This document shows positions 17,015-26,632 of a DNA stretch of 64,000 nucleotides, one piece after another; the first letter of the stretch is position 1, and each line of letters opens with the position of its first letter. The position numbers were made by a program, and so were the translations under genes. The notes under the pieces were generated by a model that saw only the letters and a program-made list of their open reading frames with translations, was not told the origin of the DNA and did no database searches. This DNA comes from Oharaeibacter diazotrophicus. Its GTDB lineage: Bacteria > Pseudomonadota > Alphaproteobacteria > Rhizobiales > Pleomorphomonadaceae. The stretch spans positions 62,001 to 126,000 of the forward strand of contig NZ_SNXY01000006.1 in assembly GCF_004362745.1 (NCBI RefSeq). Direction: 5' to 3'.

Positions 17015-17120
17015 CGGGCGAACTCCGCGTGGAAAGGAGCGATCGGCGGCGTCGGCGCGGGCGCGGCCGCCATCGGGGTCGGGCGAGGTTAGGGCCTCCG
17101 CGAAAGTCCCGCCACCCGCT

Positions 17121-17801
17121 TCACCGCCCGGTCACCGCGCCCATCACCGCGGTGATGGCGGCGTCGAGGTGGTCGTAGTGGTCGATCACCGCGTCGGGGC
17201 CGAGGGCGGCGACGTCCTCGGTGTAGCCGAACGAGACCGCGATCACCGGAACGCCGGCGCCGCGCGCGGCGGCGACGTCGGCGTCGCTGTCGCCGATCAT
17301 GACCGATCGGGCCGGGTCGCCGCCGGCGGCGGCGATGGTGCCGACGAGATGGTCCGGGTGCGGCTTGCGCACCGGCAGGCTGTCGCCGCCGAGCACCGCG
17401 TCGAAGCGGTCGGCGAGGCCGAGGGCGGCGAGCAGCGGTACGGCGAGCGCCGCGCGCTTGTTGGTGCAGACGGCGAAGCGGTGGCCGGCGGCGGCGAGCC
17501 GGTCGAGGGCGGCGTGGAGCCCGGGATAGGGCGTCGTGTGCGCGCCCGGCCGTTCGGCGTAGACCGCGAGGAAGCGCGCCGTCATCGCCTCCAGCCGCTC
17601 GACCGCGACGGTCCGGCCGGAGATCCGCAGGCCCTCGACGATCAGCGCCCGCGCGCCGTGGCCGAAATTGTAGCGCACCGCCTCGCGCGCCAACGCCGGC
17701 AGACCCTCCTCGGCCAGCACGACGTTGAGGGCGCCGAGAAGGTCCGGCGCGGTGTCGAGCAGGGTGCCGTCGAGGTCGAACACGACGAGGGGGGCGGTCA
17801 T
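17121..17801 (-). CDS. gph: Phosphoglycolate phosphatase-type HAD hydrolase
   Basis: A 226-residue HAD-family phosphatase. Motif I is FDLDGTLLDTAPDL (8–21), motif II the CTNKR strand, motif III the Lys in RKPHPDHL, and motif IV IGDSDADVAAAR. The cap is of the Gph kind (TPYPGLHAALDRLAAAG). It clears 2-phosphoglycolate from the oxygenase reaction of Rubisco or from DNA repair. ATG 17801 has GGAG six bases upstream. It diverges from rpiA, with which it shares a 170-bp promoter region. Confidence 0.88.
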   Translation of the reverse strand: MTAPLVVFDLDGTLLDTAPDLLGALNVVLAEEGLPALAREAVRYNFGHGARALIVEGLRISGRTVAVERLEAMTARFLAVYAERPGAHTTPYPGLHAALDRLAAAGHRFAVCTNKRAALAVPLLAALGLADRFDAVLGGDSLPVRKPHPDHLVGTIAAAGGDPARSVMIGDSDADVAAARGAGVPVIAVSFGYTEDVAALGPDAVIDHYDHLDAAITAVMGAVTGR

Positions 17802-17970
17802 GGCGGCTCCGGTCACGGCCCCCGGGATGCGGCTGCGGTCGGGGCGGAAGTCCCCCGGATAGGGCCGTTCGCGGCGCCGGGCAAGGCCGGCCGAACCGGC
17901 CGCGCTTGACCGCGGGATTCCCTGTGATAATGACCCGCCGACGCCACGACCGCCGCGAACCGGAGCCGCC

Positions 17971-18675
17971 ATGTCCGCCGACGCCATGAAGAGGGCCGCC
18001 GCCGCCGCGGCGCTGGACTTCGTCGAGCCCGGCATGCGCCTCGGCCTCGGCACCGGCTCCACCGCGGCCTGGTTCGTGCGCCTGCTCGCCGAGAAGGTCA
18101 CCGCCGGCCTCGACGTCGTCGGCGTGCCGACCTCCGAGGCCACCGCGACGCTCGCCCGCGAAGTCGGCGTGCCGCTGACCAGCCTCGACGCGGTCGCCGG
18201 CCTCGACCTCACCGTCGACGGCGCCGACGAATTCGACCCGGACTTCAACCTGATCAAGGGCGGCGGCGGTGCGCTGCTGCGCGAGAAGATCGTGGCGGCG
18301 GACAGCCGCCGCATGGTCGTCATCACCGACGAGAGCAAGGCGGTCGCGCGCCTCGGCGCCTTCCCGCTGCCGATCGAGGTGACGAGCTTCGGCGCGGTCG
18401 CGACCCTGCGCGCCATCGCCGAGGCGGCCCGCCGGACCGGCCACGCCGGGGCATTGACCTTCCGCGCCGCGCCCGGCGGCGGTCGTTTCACGACCGACCA
18501 GGGCAATGCCATCGTCGACGCATCATTTCGCCAGATTTCGGACCCACAAGCCCTCGCCGACGCGCTGGTGCGCATTCCGGGCGTCGTCGAACACGGATTG
18601 TTCATCGGCTACGCCTCCACGGTGATCGTGGCCGGCCGCGACGGCATCCGCCGCCTCGACAAGCCCGCGAACTGA
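17971..18675 (+). CDS. rpiA: Ribose-5-phosphate isomerase A
   Basis: A 234-residue RpiA interconverting ribose 5-phosphate and ribulose 5-phosphate. All signature loops are present: GTGST (27–31), DGADEFD (83–89) and [11 protein letters not shown] (96–106, catalytic Glu in the last part), then [18 protein letters not shown] 17971 is preceded by GGAGCCGCC. The gene leads into a DUF2059 gene 20 bp later and then gor, an order common in rhizobial chromosomes. Confidence 0.97.
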   Translation: MSADAMKRAAAAAALDFVEPGMRLGLGTGSTAAWFVRLLAEKVTAGLDVVGVPTSEATATLAREVGVPLTSLDAVAGLDLTVDGADEFDPDFNLIKGGGGALLREKIVAADSRRMVVITDESKAVARLGAFPLPIEVTSFGAVATLRAIAEAARRTGHAGALTFRAAPGGGRFTTDQGNAIVDASFRQISDPQALADALVRIPGVVEHGLFIGYASTVIVAGRDGIRRLDKPAN

Positions 18676-18695
18676 CCTCTTTCCGGAGATCCCAG

Positions 18696-19202
18696 ATGTA
18701 TCGGACCTCGTCCCGCCTCCGCCGCACGGCCGGTGTGCTGATCACCCTGGCCCTGCTCGCCGGCCCCGCGGCGGCCGAGGACTACGCCGCCTCGCACATC
18801 GCGGCGGCGCGCGAGGCGATCGCGGCGGCCCACGCCTCCGAGCAGTTCGACGCCATCCTGCCGGTGCTGGCCGACCAGGCCAAGGCGCTGTTCCAGCGGT
18901 CCAACCCGGCGCTGGTCCAGGAGATCGATTCGGTCGTCAACGACGTCGCCCTGTCGCTCGCTTCGCGCCGGCCCGAGCTGGAGCGCGAGCTGGAGCGGGT
19001 CTGGGCCGCCCGCTTCACCGAGGAGGAACTCAAGGCGATCACCGCCTTCTACGAGTCCCCGGTCGGCAAGAAGTTCGGCGAGAACATGCCGCTGGTGATT
19101 CAGGACTCGATGCGCTCCGCCGGCATCTGGCGCGACGCCATCTCGACCGAGCTGGTCACCAAGTCGCGCGACGAGCTGATCAAGCGCGGCCACCAGTTCT
19201 GA
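18696..19202 (+). CDS. DUF2059 periplasmic protein
   Basis: A 168-residue secreted protein: signal peptide to about residue 27 (LITLALLAGPAAA) and a helical DUF2059 domain with the FTEEELKAITAFYESPVGKK signature. DUF2059 proteins are widespread and uncharacterised, often encoded beside gor or rpiA. The ribosome binding site CCGGAG precedes ATG 18696. It probably shares a transcript with rpiA; a strong hairpin follows the stop. Confidence 0.9.
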   Translation: MYRTSSRLRRTAGVLITLALLAGPAAAEDYAASHIAAAREAIAAAHASEQFDAILPVLADQAKALFQRSNPALVQEIDSVVNDVALSLASRRPELERELERVWAARFTEEELKAITAFYESPVGKKFGENMPLVIQDSMRSAGIWRDAISTELVTKSRDELIKRGHQF

Positions 19203-19231
19203 ACGCCCGTCGCCGGGCATCGACGACATCG

Positions 19232-19260
19232 CGGCCGCCCCTCCGGGCGGCCGTTCGCGT
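19232..19260 (+). terminator. Hairpin after the rpiA–DUF2059 unit
   Basis: A 9-bp stem (CGGCCGCCC / GGGCGGCCG) with loop CTCC is followed by TTCGCGTTTCG. There is no strict T-run but the position, 30 bp after the DUF2059 stop and 100 bp before gor, suits a terminator. Confidence 0.55.
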
Positions 19261-19357
19261 TTCGCGCGGGCGTGATCGGCGGTGAACGGAAGCTGTTGTC
19301 CATCCGCCGCCGTTTCGCGCTAAGAACGGGCTCAGGTTCACCGCGGAGCCCTTCGAG

Positions 19358-20728
19358 ATGGAATCCTTCGACTACGACCTCTTCGTCATCGGCGCCGGCT
19401 CGGGCGGCGTGCGCGCCGCGCGCATCGCGGCCGGCTACGGCGCGAAGGTCGCGGCCGCCGAGGAGTTCCGCGTCGGCGGCACCTGTGTCATCCGCGGCTG
19501 CGTGCCGAAGAAGCTGCTGGTCTACGCCTCCCGCTTCGCCTCGGCCTTCGAGGACGCCGCCGGCTTCGGCTGGGACGTCGGCGACACCCGATTCGACTGG
19601 CCGCGCCTGATCGCCGCCAAGGACCGCGAACTCGACCGCCTCGAGGGCGCCTATTGCGGCAACCTCGAGCGTGCCGGCGTCGAGATCCTGCGCACCCGCG
19701 CCACCCTCGCCGGCCCGAATGCCGTCGCGTTGGCCGACGGACGCACCGTCTCCGCCCGCCACGTGCTCGTCGCCACCGGCGCCCGGCCCTTCCTGCCCGA
19801 CGGCGTGCCCGGCATCGAGCACGCGATCACCTCCAACGAGGTGTTCGACCTGCCGGCGCTGCCCGAGCGCGCGGTCGTGGTCGGCGGCGGCTACATCGCC
19901 GTCGAGTTCGCCGGCATCTTCGCCGGGCTCGGCGTCGAGACCACCCTGGTCTACCGCGGCGACCACGTGTTGCGCGGCTTCGACGTCGAGCTCGCCGGCC
20001 GCCTCGCCGCCGCCATGGAGAAGCGTGGCGTCCGTATCCTGACCCGCACCGAGGTGACCGCGATCGAGAGGACCGCCGACGGTCTGCGCCTCGCGCTCAC
20101 CGGCGGCGGCACGCTCGACGCCGGCCTCGCGCTCTACGCCACCGGCCGCGTGCCCAACACCGCCGGCCTCGGCCTCGAGGCCGCCGGCGTCGAACTCGAC
20201 GCCCTCGGCGCCGTCCGCGTCGACGCCCGCTCGGGCACGTCGGTGCCGTCGGTCCACGCCGTCGGCGACGTCACCAACCGCGTCAACCTCACGCCGGTGG
20301 CGATCCGAGAGGGCCACGCCTTCGCCGACACCGTGTTCGGCGGCCGCGAGGTGATCGCCGACCACGGCCTGATCCCGACCGCGGTGTTCTCGACGCCCGA
20401 ACTCGGCACCGTCGGCCTCACCGAGGAGCAGGCGCTGCGCCACCATGCGGCGGTCGACGTCTACAAGGCCGAGTTCCGCCCGATGGCCAACGTGCTCGCC
20501 GGCCGCGACGAGCGCATGTTCATGAAGATCCTGGTCGACGCCGCCTCCGACCGCGTGCTCGGCGTCCACCTGATCGGCGACGGCGCCGGCGAGATGATCC
20601 AGCTGCTCGGCATCCCGATGGTGATGGGCGCCACCAAGCGCGACTTCGACCGCACCATGGCGGTCCACCCGACCGCCGCCGAGGAACTCGTCACCATGCG
20701 CAGCCCGAGCGTCCGGCATCGGCGCTGA
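19358..20728 (+). CDS. gor: Glutathione-disulfide reductase
   Basis: A 456-residue flavoprotein disulfide reductase. The FAD fold is IGAGSGGVRAARIAA (11–25) and the redox-active pair is C43/C48 in GGTCVIRGCVPKK, the glutathione reductase form. NAD(P)H binding is at VVVGGGYIAVEFAGIF; the C-terminal catalytic stretch reads VHPTAAEELV. It keeps glutathione reduced using NADPH. ATG 19358 follows GCGGAG. Single gene after a hairpin. Confidence 0.95.
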   Translation: MESFDYDLFVIGAGSGGVRAARIAAGYGAKVAAAEEFRVGGTCVIRGCVPKKLLVYASRFASAFEDAAGFGWDVGDTRFDWPRLIAAKDRELDRLEGAYCGNLERAGVEILRTRATLAGPNAVALADGRTVSARHVLVATGARPFLPDGVPGIEHAITSNEVFDLPALPERAVVVGGGYIAVEFAGIFAGLGVETTLVYRGDHVLRGFDVELAGRLAAAMEKRGVRILTRTEVTAIERTADGLRLALTGGGTLDAGLALYATGRVPNTAGLGLEAAGVELDALGAVRVDARSGTSVPSVHAVGDVTNRVNLTPVAIREGHAFADTVFGGREVIADHGLIPTAVFSTPELGTVGLTEEQALRHHAAVDVYKAEFRPMANVLAGRDERMFMKILVDAASDRVLGVHLIGDGAGEMIQLLGIPMVMGATKRDFDRTMAVHPTAAEELVTMRSPSVRHRR

Positions 20729-20816
20729 AGCGGGGAGGTCGGACAGGCGGGCGCGTTTACGGCTCGTTCATCCCCGCTGGCCATAACGGGTCTTCGACCA
20801 CGGCCGGAGCGCCCCC

Positions 20817-21992
20817 GTGATCACCAAGCTGGTCCTCCTGCGGGCGCTGCTGGCGGCAGGCGCCGTCGGGTTCCGTTCCGACCGGCCGACCTTTTCCGTG
20901 TGCGTCTCGTCCGACTTCGACGACGACGCCCTGTGGGACCGCTGGTCCGCACTCGAAGCTGCCGGCTGCGCCACCGCCTTCCAGTCCCGCGCCTTCGTCG
21001 AGCCGCTGACGCGCCGCCTCGCTCCCGCCCTCGGGGCGGAACCCTTCGTCGTCGAGGTCGCCGACGGCGACGGTCCGATGCTGGCCGCCGCCTTCGTGCG
21101 CCGCCGGATCGGCGATCTCAGGGTCGTCGAGTTCGCCGACCTCGGCTATGCCGACTACGCCGCGCCGATCTTCCGTCGCGGCCTGAACCTCGACCCCGCC
21201 GCCGCGGCGGCGATCGAGGCCGCCGTCCGCAAGGCGCTGCCGCCGCACGACGCCCTGTTCCTGCGCAAGATGCCGGACCGGGTCGACGGCGAACCCAATC
21301 CCTTCGCCCTCCTGGCCGGCGCGCGTCCGGTCGGAACCGGGCCGCGCGTCGTCAACCTCGGTGCCGCGGACGTTCGCGACCTCGGCGTCGTCAGGCACAT
21401 GCGCACCAACCTGCGCCGGCTCGAACGCCGCGGCGGAACGATCCGCTGCCTGACCACGCGTGCCGAGGCCCTCGCGGCCCTCGACCGGTTGTTCGCGCTA
21501 CGCGAGGTCCGGTCGGCGGCGCTGGGCGAGGTCAGTTCCTTCGCCCGACCCGAGGTGCGCACCTTCTACCGCGCGGTGGTCGGGACCGGCGTCGAGACCG
21601 GATTCGCGCCCGTCTACGAGGTCGACTTCGAGGGTGAGATCCTTGCCGTGCTCCAGGGCTTCGCCCACCGCGGCCGGTTCAACGTCACGCTGGTGGCCTT
21701 CGATGTCGCCAGTCGTGCGGCCAAGACCTACTCCCCCGGCCTCGTCACCTTCGTCCAGGCGCTCCTCGATCACGCGGGCGCCGGCGGCGCATGCTTCGAC
21801 CTCGGGCCGGGCGAGCACGCCTACAAGGAGCGCTTCGGCGGCACGATCGTCGAGCACGTCGAACTGCTGCGCGCCGGTGGCGCCGGCGGCGTCGTGCCGG
21901 TGGTGCTGGAGACGGCCCGACGCGAGGCGCGCGCCTTCCTGCGCGACCGGCCTGTGCTGCGCGACGGCGTGCGCCGCCTGCGCGGGCGCTGA
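20817..21992 (+). CDS. GNAT-fold acyltransferase, CelD/BcsL-like
   Basis: A 391-residue protein resembling the CelD/BcsL-like acetyltransferases (Acetyltransf_6 type). The GNAT-like part lies in the second half: LRRLERRGGTIRC, EVDFEGEILAVLQGFAHRGR, TYSPGLVTFVQALLDHA and FDLGPGEHAYKERFGG. The last of these is very typical of the family. Such enzymes decorate polysaccharides or transfer acyl groups in envelope biosynthesis. No cellulose or exopolysaccharide genes are nearby, so the substrate is unknown. GTG 20817 has GGAG upstream, but the first 25 residues are non-homologous and a later start is possible. Confidence 0.78.
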   Translation: MITKLVLLRALLAAGAVGFRSDRPTFSVCVSSDFDDDALWDRWSALEAAGCATAFQSRAFVEPLTRRLAPALGAEPFVVEVADGDGPMLAAAFVRRRIGDLRVVEFADLGYADYAAPIFRRGLNLDPAAAAAIEAAVRKALPPHDALFLRKMPDRVDGEPNPFALLAGARPVGTGPRVVNLGAADVRDLGVVRHMRTNLRRLERRGGTIRCLTTRAEALAALDRLFALREVRSAALGEVSSFARPEVRTFYRAVVGTGVETGFAPVYEVDFEGEILAVLQGFAHRGRFNVTLVAFDVASRAAKTYSPGLVTFVQALLDHAGAGGACFDLGPGEHAYKERFGGTIVEHVELLRAGGAGGVVPVVLETARREARAFLRDRPVLRDGVRRLRGR

Positions 21993-22089
21993 AGCGACGC
22001 CGCGGTGGACGATCGCGCCGGCGTGCTTTGACGACGACGCGGCGAGGGGTCATATGCGGGGTCCCCGTCACGCGAAGGTCCGGGCCGCC

Positions 22090-22524
22090 ATGCCGCTCCA
22101 CATCATCAAGCTCTGCGTCGGCGCCGAGAGTGTCGAGGACCTCGACCAGTGGATCCGGCTGCGCCTGCTCGACCTCGCCGCCGCCGGCCTCGAGCCGGAG
22201 CAGACCCATACCACCCGCATGTACCCGAAGCGCGCCGCCGAGATCGTCGGCGAGGGCTCGCTCTACTGGGTGATCAAGGGCGTGGTGCAGGTGCGCCAGC
22301 GCATCGTCGACATCCGTCCGGCCAAGGGTGCGGACGGCATCGAACGCTGCGACATCGTGCTCGACCCCGAGCTGGTGCGCACCGAACCGCGCGCACACCG
22401 CCCGTTCCAGGGCTGGCGCTACCTCGCCGACAAGGACGTCCCGCCGGACCTGCGCCGGATCACCGGCGCCGAGGACATGCACCCGGAGATGCGCCGCGCC
22501 CTCGCCGAACTGGCGCTGATCTGA
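22090..22524 (+). CDS. DUF1489 family protein
   Basis: A 144-residue protein matching DUF1489, a family restricted mainly to alphaproteobacteria. It shows the typical MPLHIIKLCVG start, HTTRMYPKRAAEI, GSLYWVIKGVVQVRQRI and the C-terminal FQGWRYLADKDVPPDL. No signal peptide or membrane span. Function unknown; the WVIKG strand and basic surface might suggest nucleic acid binding but that is speculation. ATG 22090 is in a single-gene unit between the acyltransferase and aroG. Confidence 0.9.
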   Translation: MPLHIIKLCVGAESVEDLDQWIRLRLLDLAAAGLEPEQTHTTRMYPKRAAEIVGEGSLYWVIKGVVQVRQRIVDIRPAKGADGIERCDIVLDPELVRTEPRAHRPFQGWRYLADKDVPPDLRRITGAEDMHPEMRRALAELALI

Positions 22525-22693
22525 GCAGCCGCGACCGCCCGCCGCATTTTTCCGCGCCAGCGCACGGCGCGTGCGCGATCTCGTGTATGGCGCGGAACGG
22601 GGGCGCCGTGTATAACCGCGCACCCGATCCATCGGGAGCATCGCAAGGGGAAGAACAACCTCACGCGCCGCAAGTCGTCGAAAGAGCAGGAAC

Positions 22694-24079
22694 ATGACCA
22701 CCGCCTGGAAGCCCGACAGCTGGAGAGCCAAGCCCGTCCAGCAGGTCCCCGAGTATCCCGATCCGGCCGAACTCGCCGCCGTCGAAGGACGTCTGGCGAC
22801 CTATCCGCCGCTGGTCTTCGCGGGCGAGGCGCGCAAGCTGAAGAAGCAGCTCGCCAAGGTGGCGGCCGGCGAGGCGTTTCTGCTCCAGGGCGGCGACTGC
22901 GCCGAGAGCTTCGCCGAGCACGGCGCGGACAACATCCGCGACTTCTTCCGCGTCTTCCTGCAGATGGCGGTCGTGCTGACCTACGCCGCGGCGCAGCCGG
23001 TGGTGAAGGTCGGCCGCATCGCCGGCCAGTTCGCCAAGCCGCGCTCCAAGCCGACCGAGACCGTCGGCGGCGTGACGCTGCCGGCCTACCGCGGCGACAT
23101 CGTCAACGGCACCGAGTTCACCGCCGAGTCGCGCATCCCCGATCCGCAGCGCCAGGAGATGGCCTACCGGCAGTCGGCGGCGACGCTGAACCTCCTGCGC
23201 GCCTTCGCCCAGGGCGGCTACGCGAACCTCGACAACGTGCACCAGTGGATGCTCGGCTTCGTCAAGGGCTCGCCGCAGAGCCACCGCTATGCCCAGCTGG
23301 CCGACCGGATCACCGAGTCGCTCGCCTTCATGCGCGCCTGCGGCATCCATCCGGACACCGTGCCGGACATGCGCACGACCGACTTCTACACCAGCCACGA
23401 GGCGCTGCTGCTCGGCTACGAGCAGGCGCTGACCCGGGTCGATTCGACCACCGGCGACTGGTACGCGACGTCGGGCCACATGATCTGGATCGGCGACCGC
23501 ACCCGCCAGCCGGACCACGCCCACGTCGAGTACTGCCGCGGCATCAACAACCCGATCGGCCTCAAGTGCGGCCCGTCGCTGCAGCCGGACGAGCTGATCC
23601 GCCTGATCGATCTCCTCAACCCGGAGAACGAGCCGGGCCGGCTGACGCTGATCGCCCGCTTCGGCGCCGACAAGGTGTTCGAGCACCTGCCGGGTCTCGT
23701 CCGCGCGGTCAAGCGCGAGGGCCGGTCGGTGGTGTGGTCCTGCGACCCGATGCACGGCAACACCATCACCGTGAACGAGTACAAGACCCGCCCGTTCGAC
23801 CGCATCCTGCGCGAGGTCGAGGCCTTCTTCGCGGTTCACCGCGCCGAGGGCACCCACGCCGGCGGCATCCACGTCGAGATGACCGGGCGCGACGTCACCG
23901 AGTGCACCGGCGGCGCCGTGGCGATCTCGGCCGAGAACCTGTCGGACCGCTACCACACGCACTGCGACCCGCGGCTCAACGCCGATCAGGCGCTCGAACT
24001 GGCCTTCCTGGTCGCCGAGAACCTGAAGAAGGAGCGCGACGGCCGCGAGCCGGTCCGCTTCGCCATCGCCGGCGAGTGA
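22694..24079 (+). CDS. aroG: Class II 3-deoxy-7-phosphoheptulonate synthase
   Basis: A 461-residue class II (plant-type) DAHP synthase, catalysing the first step of the shikimate pathway from phosphoenolpyruvate and erythrose 4-phosphate. Landmarks: [10 protein letters not shown] start, [11 protein letters not shown] (63–73, metal-binding Cys), [37 protein letters not shown] and the [15 protein letters not shown] stretch. Full length with no regulatory truncation. ATG 22694 is preceded by AGCAGG. A clear terminator follows, so it is monocistronic. Confidence 0.96.
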   Translation: MTTAWKPDSWRAKPVQQVPEYPDPAELAAVEGRLATYPPLVFAGEARKLKKQLAKVAAGEAFLLQGGDCAESFAEHGADNIRDFFRVFLQMAVVLTYAAAQPVVKVGRIAGQFAKPRSKPTETVGGVTLPAYRGDIVNGTEFTAESRIPDPQRQEMAYRQSAATLNLLRAFAQGGYANLDNVHQWMLGFVKGSPQSHRYAQLADRITESLAFMRACGIHPDTVPDMRTTDFYTSHEALLLGYEQALTRVDSTTGDWYATSGHMIWIGDRTRQPDHAHVEYCRGINNPIGLKCGPSLQPDELIRLIDLLNPENEPGRLTLIARFGADKVFEHLPGLVRAVKREGRSVVWSCDPMHGNTITVNEYKTRPFDRILREVEAFFAVHRAEGTHAGGIHVEMTGRDVTECTGGAVAISAENLSDRYHTHCDPRLNADQALELAFLVAENLKKERDGREPVRFAIAGE

Positions 24080-24121
24080 TCCCGGCGGCGGCAGCGACCG
24101 CCGCACCGATGTCGACCGCGA

Positions 24122-24157
24122 GAGGCGTCCCCCGAAAGGGGGGCGCCTCCGTCATTT
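24122..24157 (+). terminator. Intrinsic terminator after aroG
   Basis: A perfect 12-bp stem (GAGGCGTCCCCC with GGGGGGCGCCTC, one G·T pair) capped by a GAAA tetraloop begins 43 bp after the aroG stop, followed by CGTCATTTTGG. Strong intrinsic terminator geometry. Confidence 0.85.
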
Positions 24158-24350
24158 TGGACGGAACTCGCCATTTTCGGCCGACAAATGCGGGTGACAA
24201 TTATCATTCGCCTTATGTGTCATCTGGACTTTTATGTGATTCTTTCCGACTACTCTGCTACCTGGGGACGGTGAGGCTCCATCGCGCTCCGCAGCGCGAC
24301 GGCGATCGGCTCGCACGGCGAGGCCGGGCGCCCGACAGCGAGGTCGAGGT

Positions 24351-24884
24351 ATGACGACGAGCGTCTTTGTCGCGCTGGACCAGCTCCGCGTCGCGGTGGT
24401 CGACGACAACGCCTATTTCCGCCGGCTCGTCCGAACCATGCTGACCGGCCTCGGCGTCCGGCAGGTCGTCGAGGCGGCCACGGTCGAGGAGGGCTGGCAG
24501 GTCGCGACCCAGCAGACCCCCGACGTCCTCCTGGTCGACTGGAACCTCTCGGGGCAGGAGGGCGGCACGCTGCTCGACCGCATCCGCACCCACCACGACC
24601 TCGGCGTCGCCACCATGGCCGTGGTCTTCGTCAGCGCCCACACCGACAAGCGCCACGTCCTCGCCGCCGCCCGGCTCGGCGCCAACGACTTCATCGTCAA
24701 GCCGCTGTCGCCGCGGGTGCTCTACGAGCGCCTGAAGCGGCTTTCCACCAACCGCATCGAATACGTCCGCGTCGGCGGACGCCTCGTGCCGGGCCGCAGC
24801 GCGCCGGGCCGTGCCCCCGCCCAGCCGACCGCCGACCGGCGCCGCAAGGCCGGCGGCGGCGATCCGGGCGTCGTGTTCCTGTGA
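24351..24884 (+). CDS. Single-domain response regulator (CheY-like) with C-terminal tail
   Basis: A 177-residue protein with one receiver domain (about 12–132): acidic pair D18/D19, phospho-acceptor D63 (LLVDWNLSGQEGG), Ser in FVSAH and K117 (ANDFIVKPLS). The C-terminal 45 residues are Arg/Pro/Ala-rich and disordered, with no DNA-binding domain. Output must be by protein contact. No kinase is adjacent. An AT-richer upstream region (24170–24260) stands out and may hold its promoter. The partner cannot be named. Confidence 0.88.
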   Translation: MTTSVFVALDQLRVAVVDDNAYFRRLVRTMLTGLGVRQVVEAATVEEGWQVATQQTPDVLLVDWNLSGQEGGTLLDRIRTHHDLGVATMAVVFVSAHTDKRHVLAAARLGANDFIVKPLSPRVLYERLKRLSTNRIEYVRVGGRLVPGRSAPGRAPAQPTADRRRKAGGGDPGVVFL

Positions 24885-24931
24885 AGGCGCCGACCGTTGC
24901 CGCCGGTCCGGCGACGGTCTAAACGGGTGGC

Positions 24932-26614
24932 ATGACCGCACCCGCTCCCATCGCCGACACCCTCCGGCTCGCCCTCGCGCAGCTCGATCCCGTCATGGGC
25001 GACGTCGACGGCAACCTCGCCCGCGCCCGCGCCGCCCGCGCCGAGGCCGCGGCGGCCGGGGCCGATCTCGTCGTCTTCTCCGAGCTGTTCGTCTGCGGCT
25101 ACCTGCCGGAGGACCTCGTCCTCAAGCCGGCGCTGCAGCGGGCCTGCCGTGCCGCCGTCGAGGCGCTTGCCGCCGACACCGCCGACGGCGGCCCGGGCGT
25201 GCTGATCGGCACGCCCTGGGCCGAGGGCGGCCGACTGCACAACGCCGTCGTCCTGCTCGACGCCGGCCGCGTCGAGGCGGTGCGCTTCAAGGTCGACCTG
25301 CCCAACTACGGCGTCTTCGACGAGAAGCGCGTCTTCGCGCCCGGCCCGATGCCCGGCCCGGCGGTGTTCCGCGGTGTCCGCCTCGGCCTGCCGATCTGCG
25401 AGGATATCTGGGGCCCGGACGTCGTCGAGTGCCTGTCCGAGACCGGCACCGAGATCCTGGTGGTGGTCAACGGCTCGCCCTACCGCCGCACCGTCCACGA
25501 CGAGCGGCTCCAGGTCGCCGTCGCCCGGGTCGTCGAGAGCGGCCTGCCGCTCGTCTACGTCAACCAGGTCGGCGGCCAGGACGAGCTCGTATTCGACGGC
25601 GCCTCCTTCGGGCTCTCGGCCGACCGCTCGCTCGCCTTCCGCATGGCCGACTTCCGCGAGGAGATCCGCCTCGTCGAGTGCCGGCGCCACGCCGACGGTG
25701 CCTGGGACCTCGTCGCCGAAACCGTTGCGGCGGCGCCCGAGCCGCTGGAGGCGATCTGGCGCGCCTGCGTGCTCGGCCTTGCCGACTACGTCGACAAGAA
25801 CCGCTTCCCCGGCGTGGTCCTCGGCCTCTCCGGCGGCATCGACAGCGCGGTGGTCGCGGCCATGGCGGTCGACGCGCTCGGCGCCGAGCGGGTGCGCTGC
25901 CTGATGCTGCCCTACCGCTACACCTCGATGGACAGCCTCGAGGACGCCGCCGCCTGCGCCGCCGCCCTCGGCGTCTCCTACGACGTCGTTCCGATCGCCG
26001 ATCCGGTCGAGGGCTTCCTGCAAGCGCTCGGGCCGCTGTTCGAGGGCCGGGCGGCCGACATCACCGAGGAGAACCTGCAGTCGCGCGCCCGCGGCACCAT
26101 CCTGATGGCGGTGTCGAACAAGTTCGGGCCGATGGTGCTGACCACCGGCAACAAGTCCGAGATGTCGGTCGGCTACGCCACGCTCTACGGCGACATGAAC
26201 GGCGGCTTCAATCCGATCAAGGACATCTACAAGACCGAGGTCTACCGCCTCGCCGCCTGGCGCAACGCCCACCGCCTCGCCGACCTTAAGGGCCCCGGCG
26301 GCGTCGTGATCCCGGAGCGGATCATCACCAAGGCGCCGACCGCGGAACTGCGCGAAAACCAGACCGACCAGGACTCGCTGCCGCCCTACGACGTGCTCGA
26401 CGGCATCCTCGAATGCCTCGTCGAGCACGAGATGCCGCTCGCCGACGTGGTCGCGCGCGGTTTCGACCCCGCGACCGTGCGCCGGATCGAGCACCTGCTC
26501 TACATCGCCGAGTACAAGCGCCGGCAGGCGGCGCCGGGCGTCAAGATCACCACCCGCAATTTCGGCCGCGACCGTCGCTACCCGATCACCAACCGCTTCC
26601 GCGACCGCACCTGA
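24932..26614 (+). CDS. nadE: Glutamine-dependent NAD+ synthetase
   Basis: A 560-residue two-domain enzyme. The N-terminal nitrilase-like glutaminase has the triad E51 (FSELFVCGYLPEDL), K120 (KVDLPNYGVFDEKRVF) and C156 (GLPICEDIWGP). The C-terminal synthetase has the ATP pyrophosphatase loop SGGIDSA (300–306) and TTGNKSEMSVGYATLYGDM. It amidates nicotinate adenine dinucleotide to NAD+ with ammonia channelled from glutamine. ATG 24932 was chosen from CGGGTGGC upstream. The gene is convergent with the next one, only 18 bp apart. Confidence 0.96.
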   Translation: MTAPAPIADTLRLALAQLDPVMGDVDGNLARARAARAEAAAAGADLVVFSELFVCGYLPEDLVLKPALQRACRAAVEALAADTADGGPGVLIGTPWAEGGRLHNAVVLLDAGRVEAVRFKVDLPNYGVFDEKRVFAPGPMPGPAVFRGVRLGLPICEDIWGPDVVECLSETGTEILVVVNGSPYRRTVHDERLQVAVARVVESGLPLVYVNQVGGQDELVFDGASFGLSADRSLAFRMADFREEIRLVECRRHADGAWDLVAETVAAAPEPLEAIWRACVLGLADYVDKNRFPGVVLGLSGGIDSAVVAAMAVDALGAERVRCLMLPYRYTSMDSLEDAAACAAALGVSYDVVPIADPVEGFLQALGPLFEGRAADITEENLQSRARGTILMAVSNKFGPMVLTTGNKSEMSVGYATLYGDMNGGFNPIKDIYKTEVYRLAAWRNAHRLADLKGPGGVVIPERIITKAPTAELRENQTDQDSLPPYDVLDGILECLVEHEMPLADVVARGFDPATVRRIEHLLYIAEYKRRQAAPGVKITTRNFGRDRRYPITNRFRDRT

Positions 26615-26632
26615 ACCGGTCCCGCGCGCCGT

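Noticed and set aside
24080-24350. Riboswitch or small RNA upstream of the response regulator
   Set aside because: Apart from the aroG terminator and an A/T-richer patch I could not build a conserved riboswitch fold or find a second terminator.
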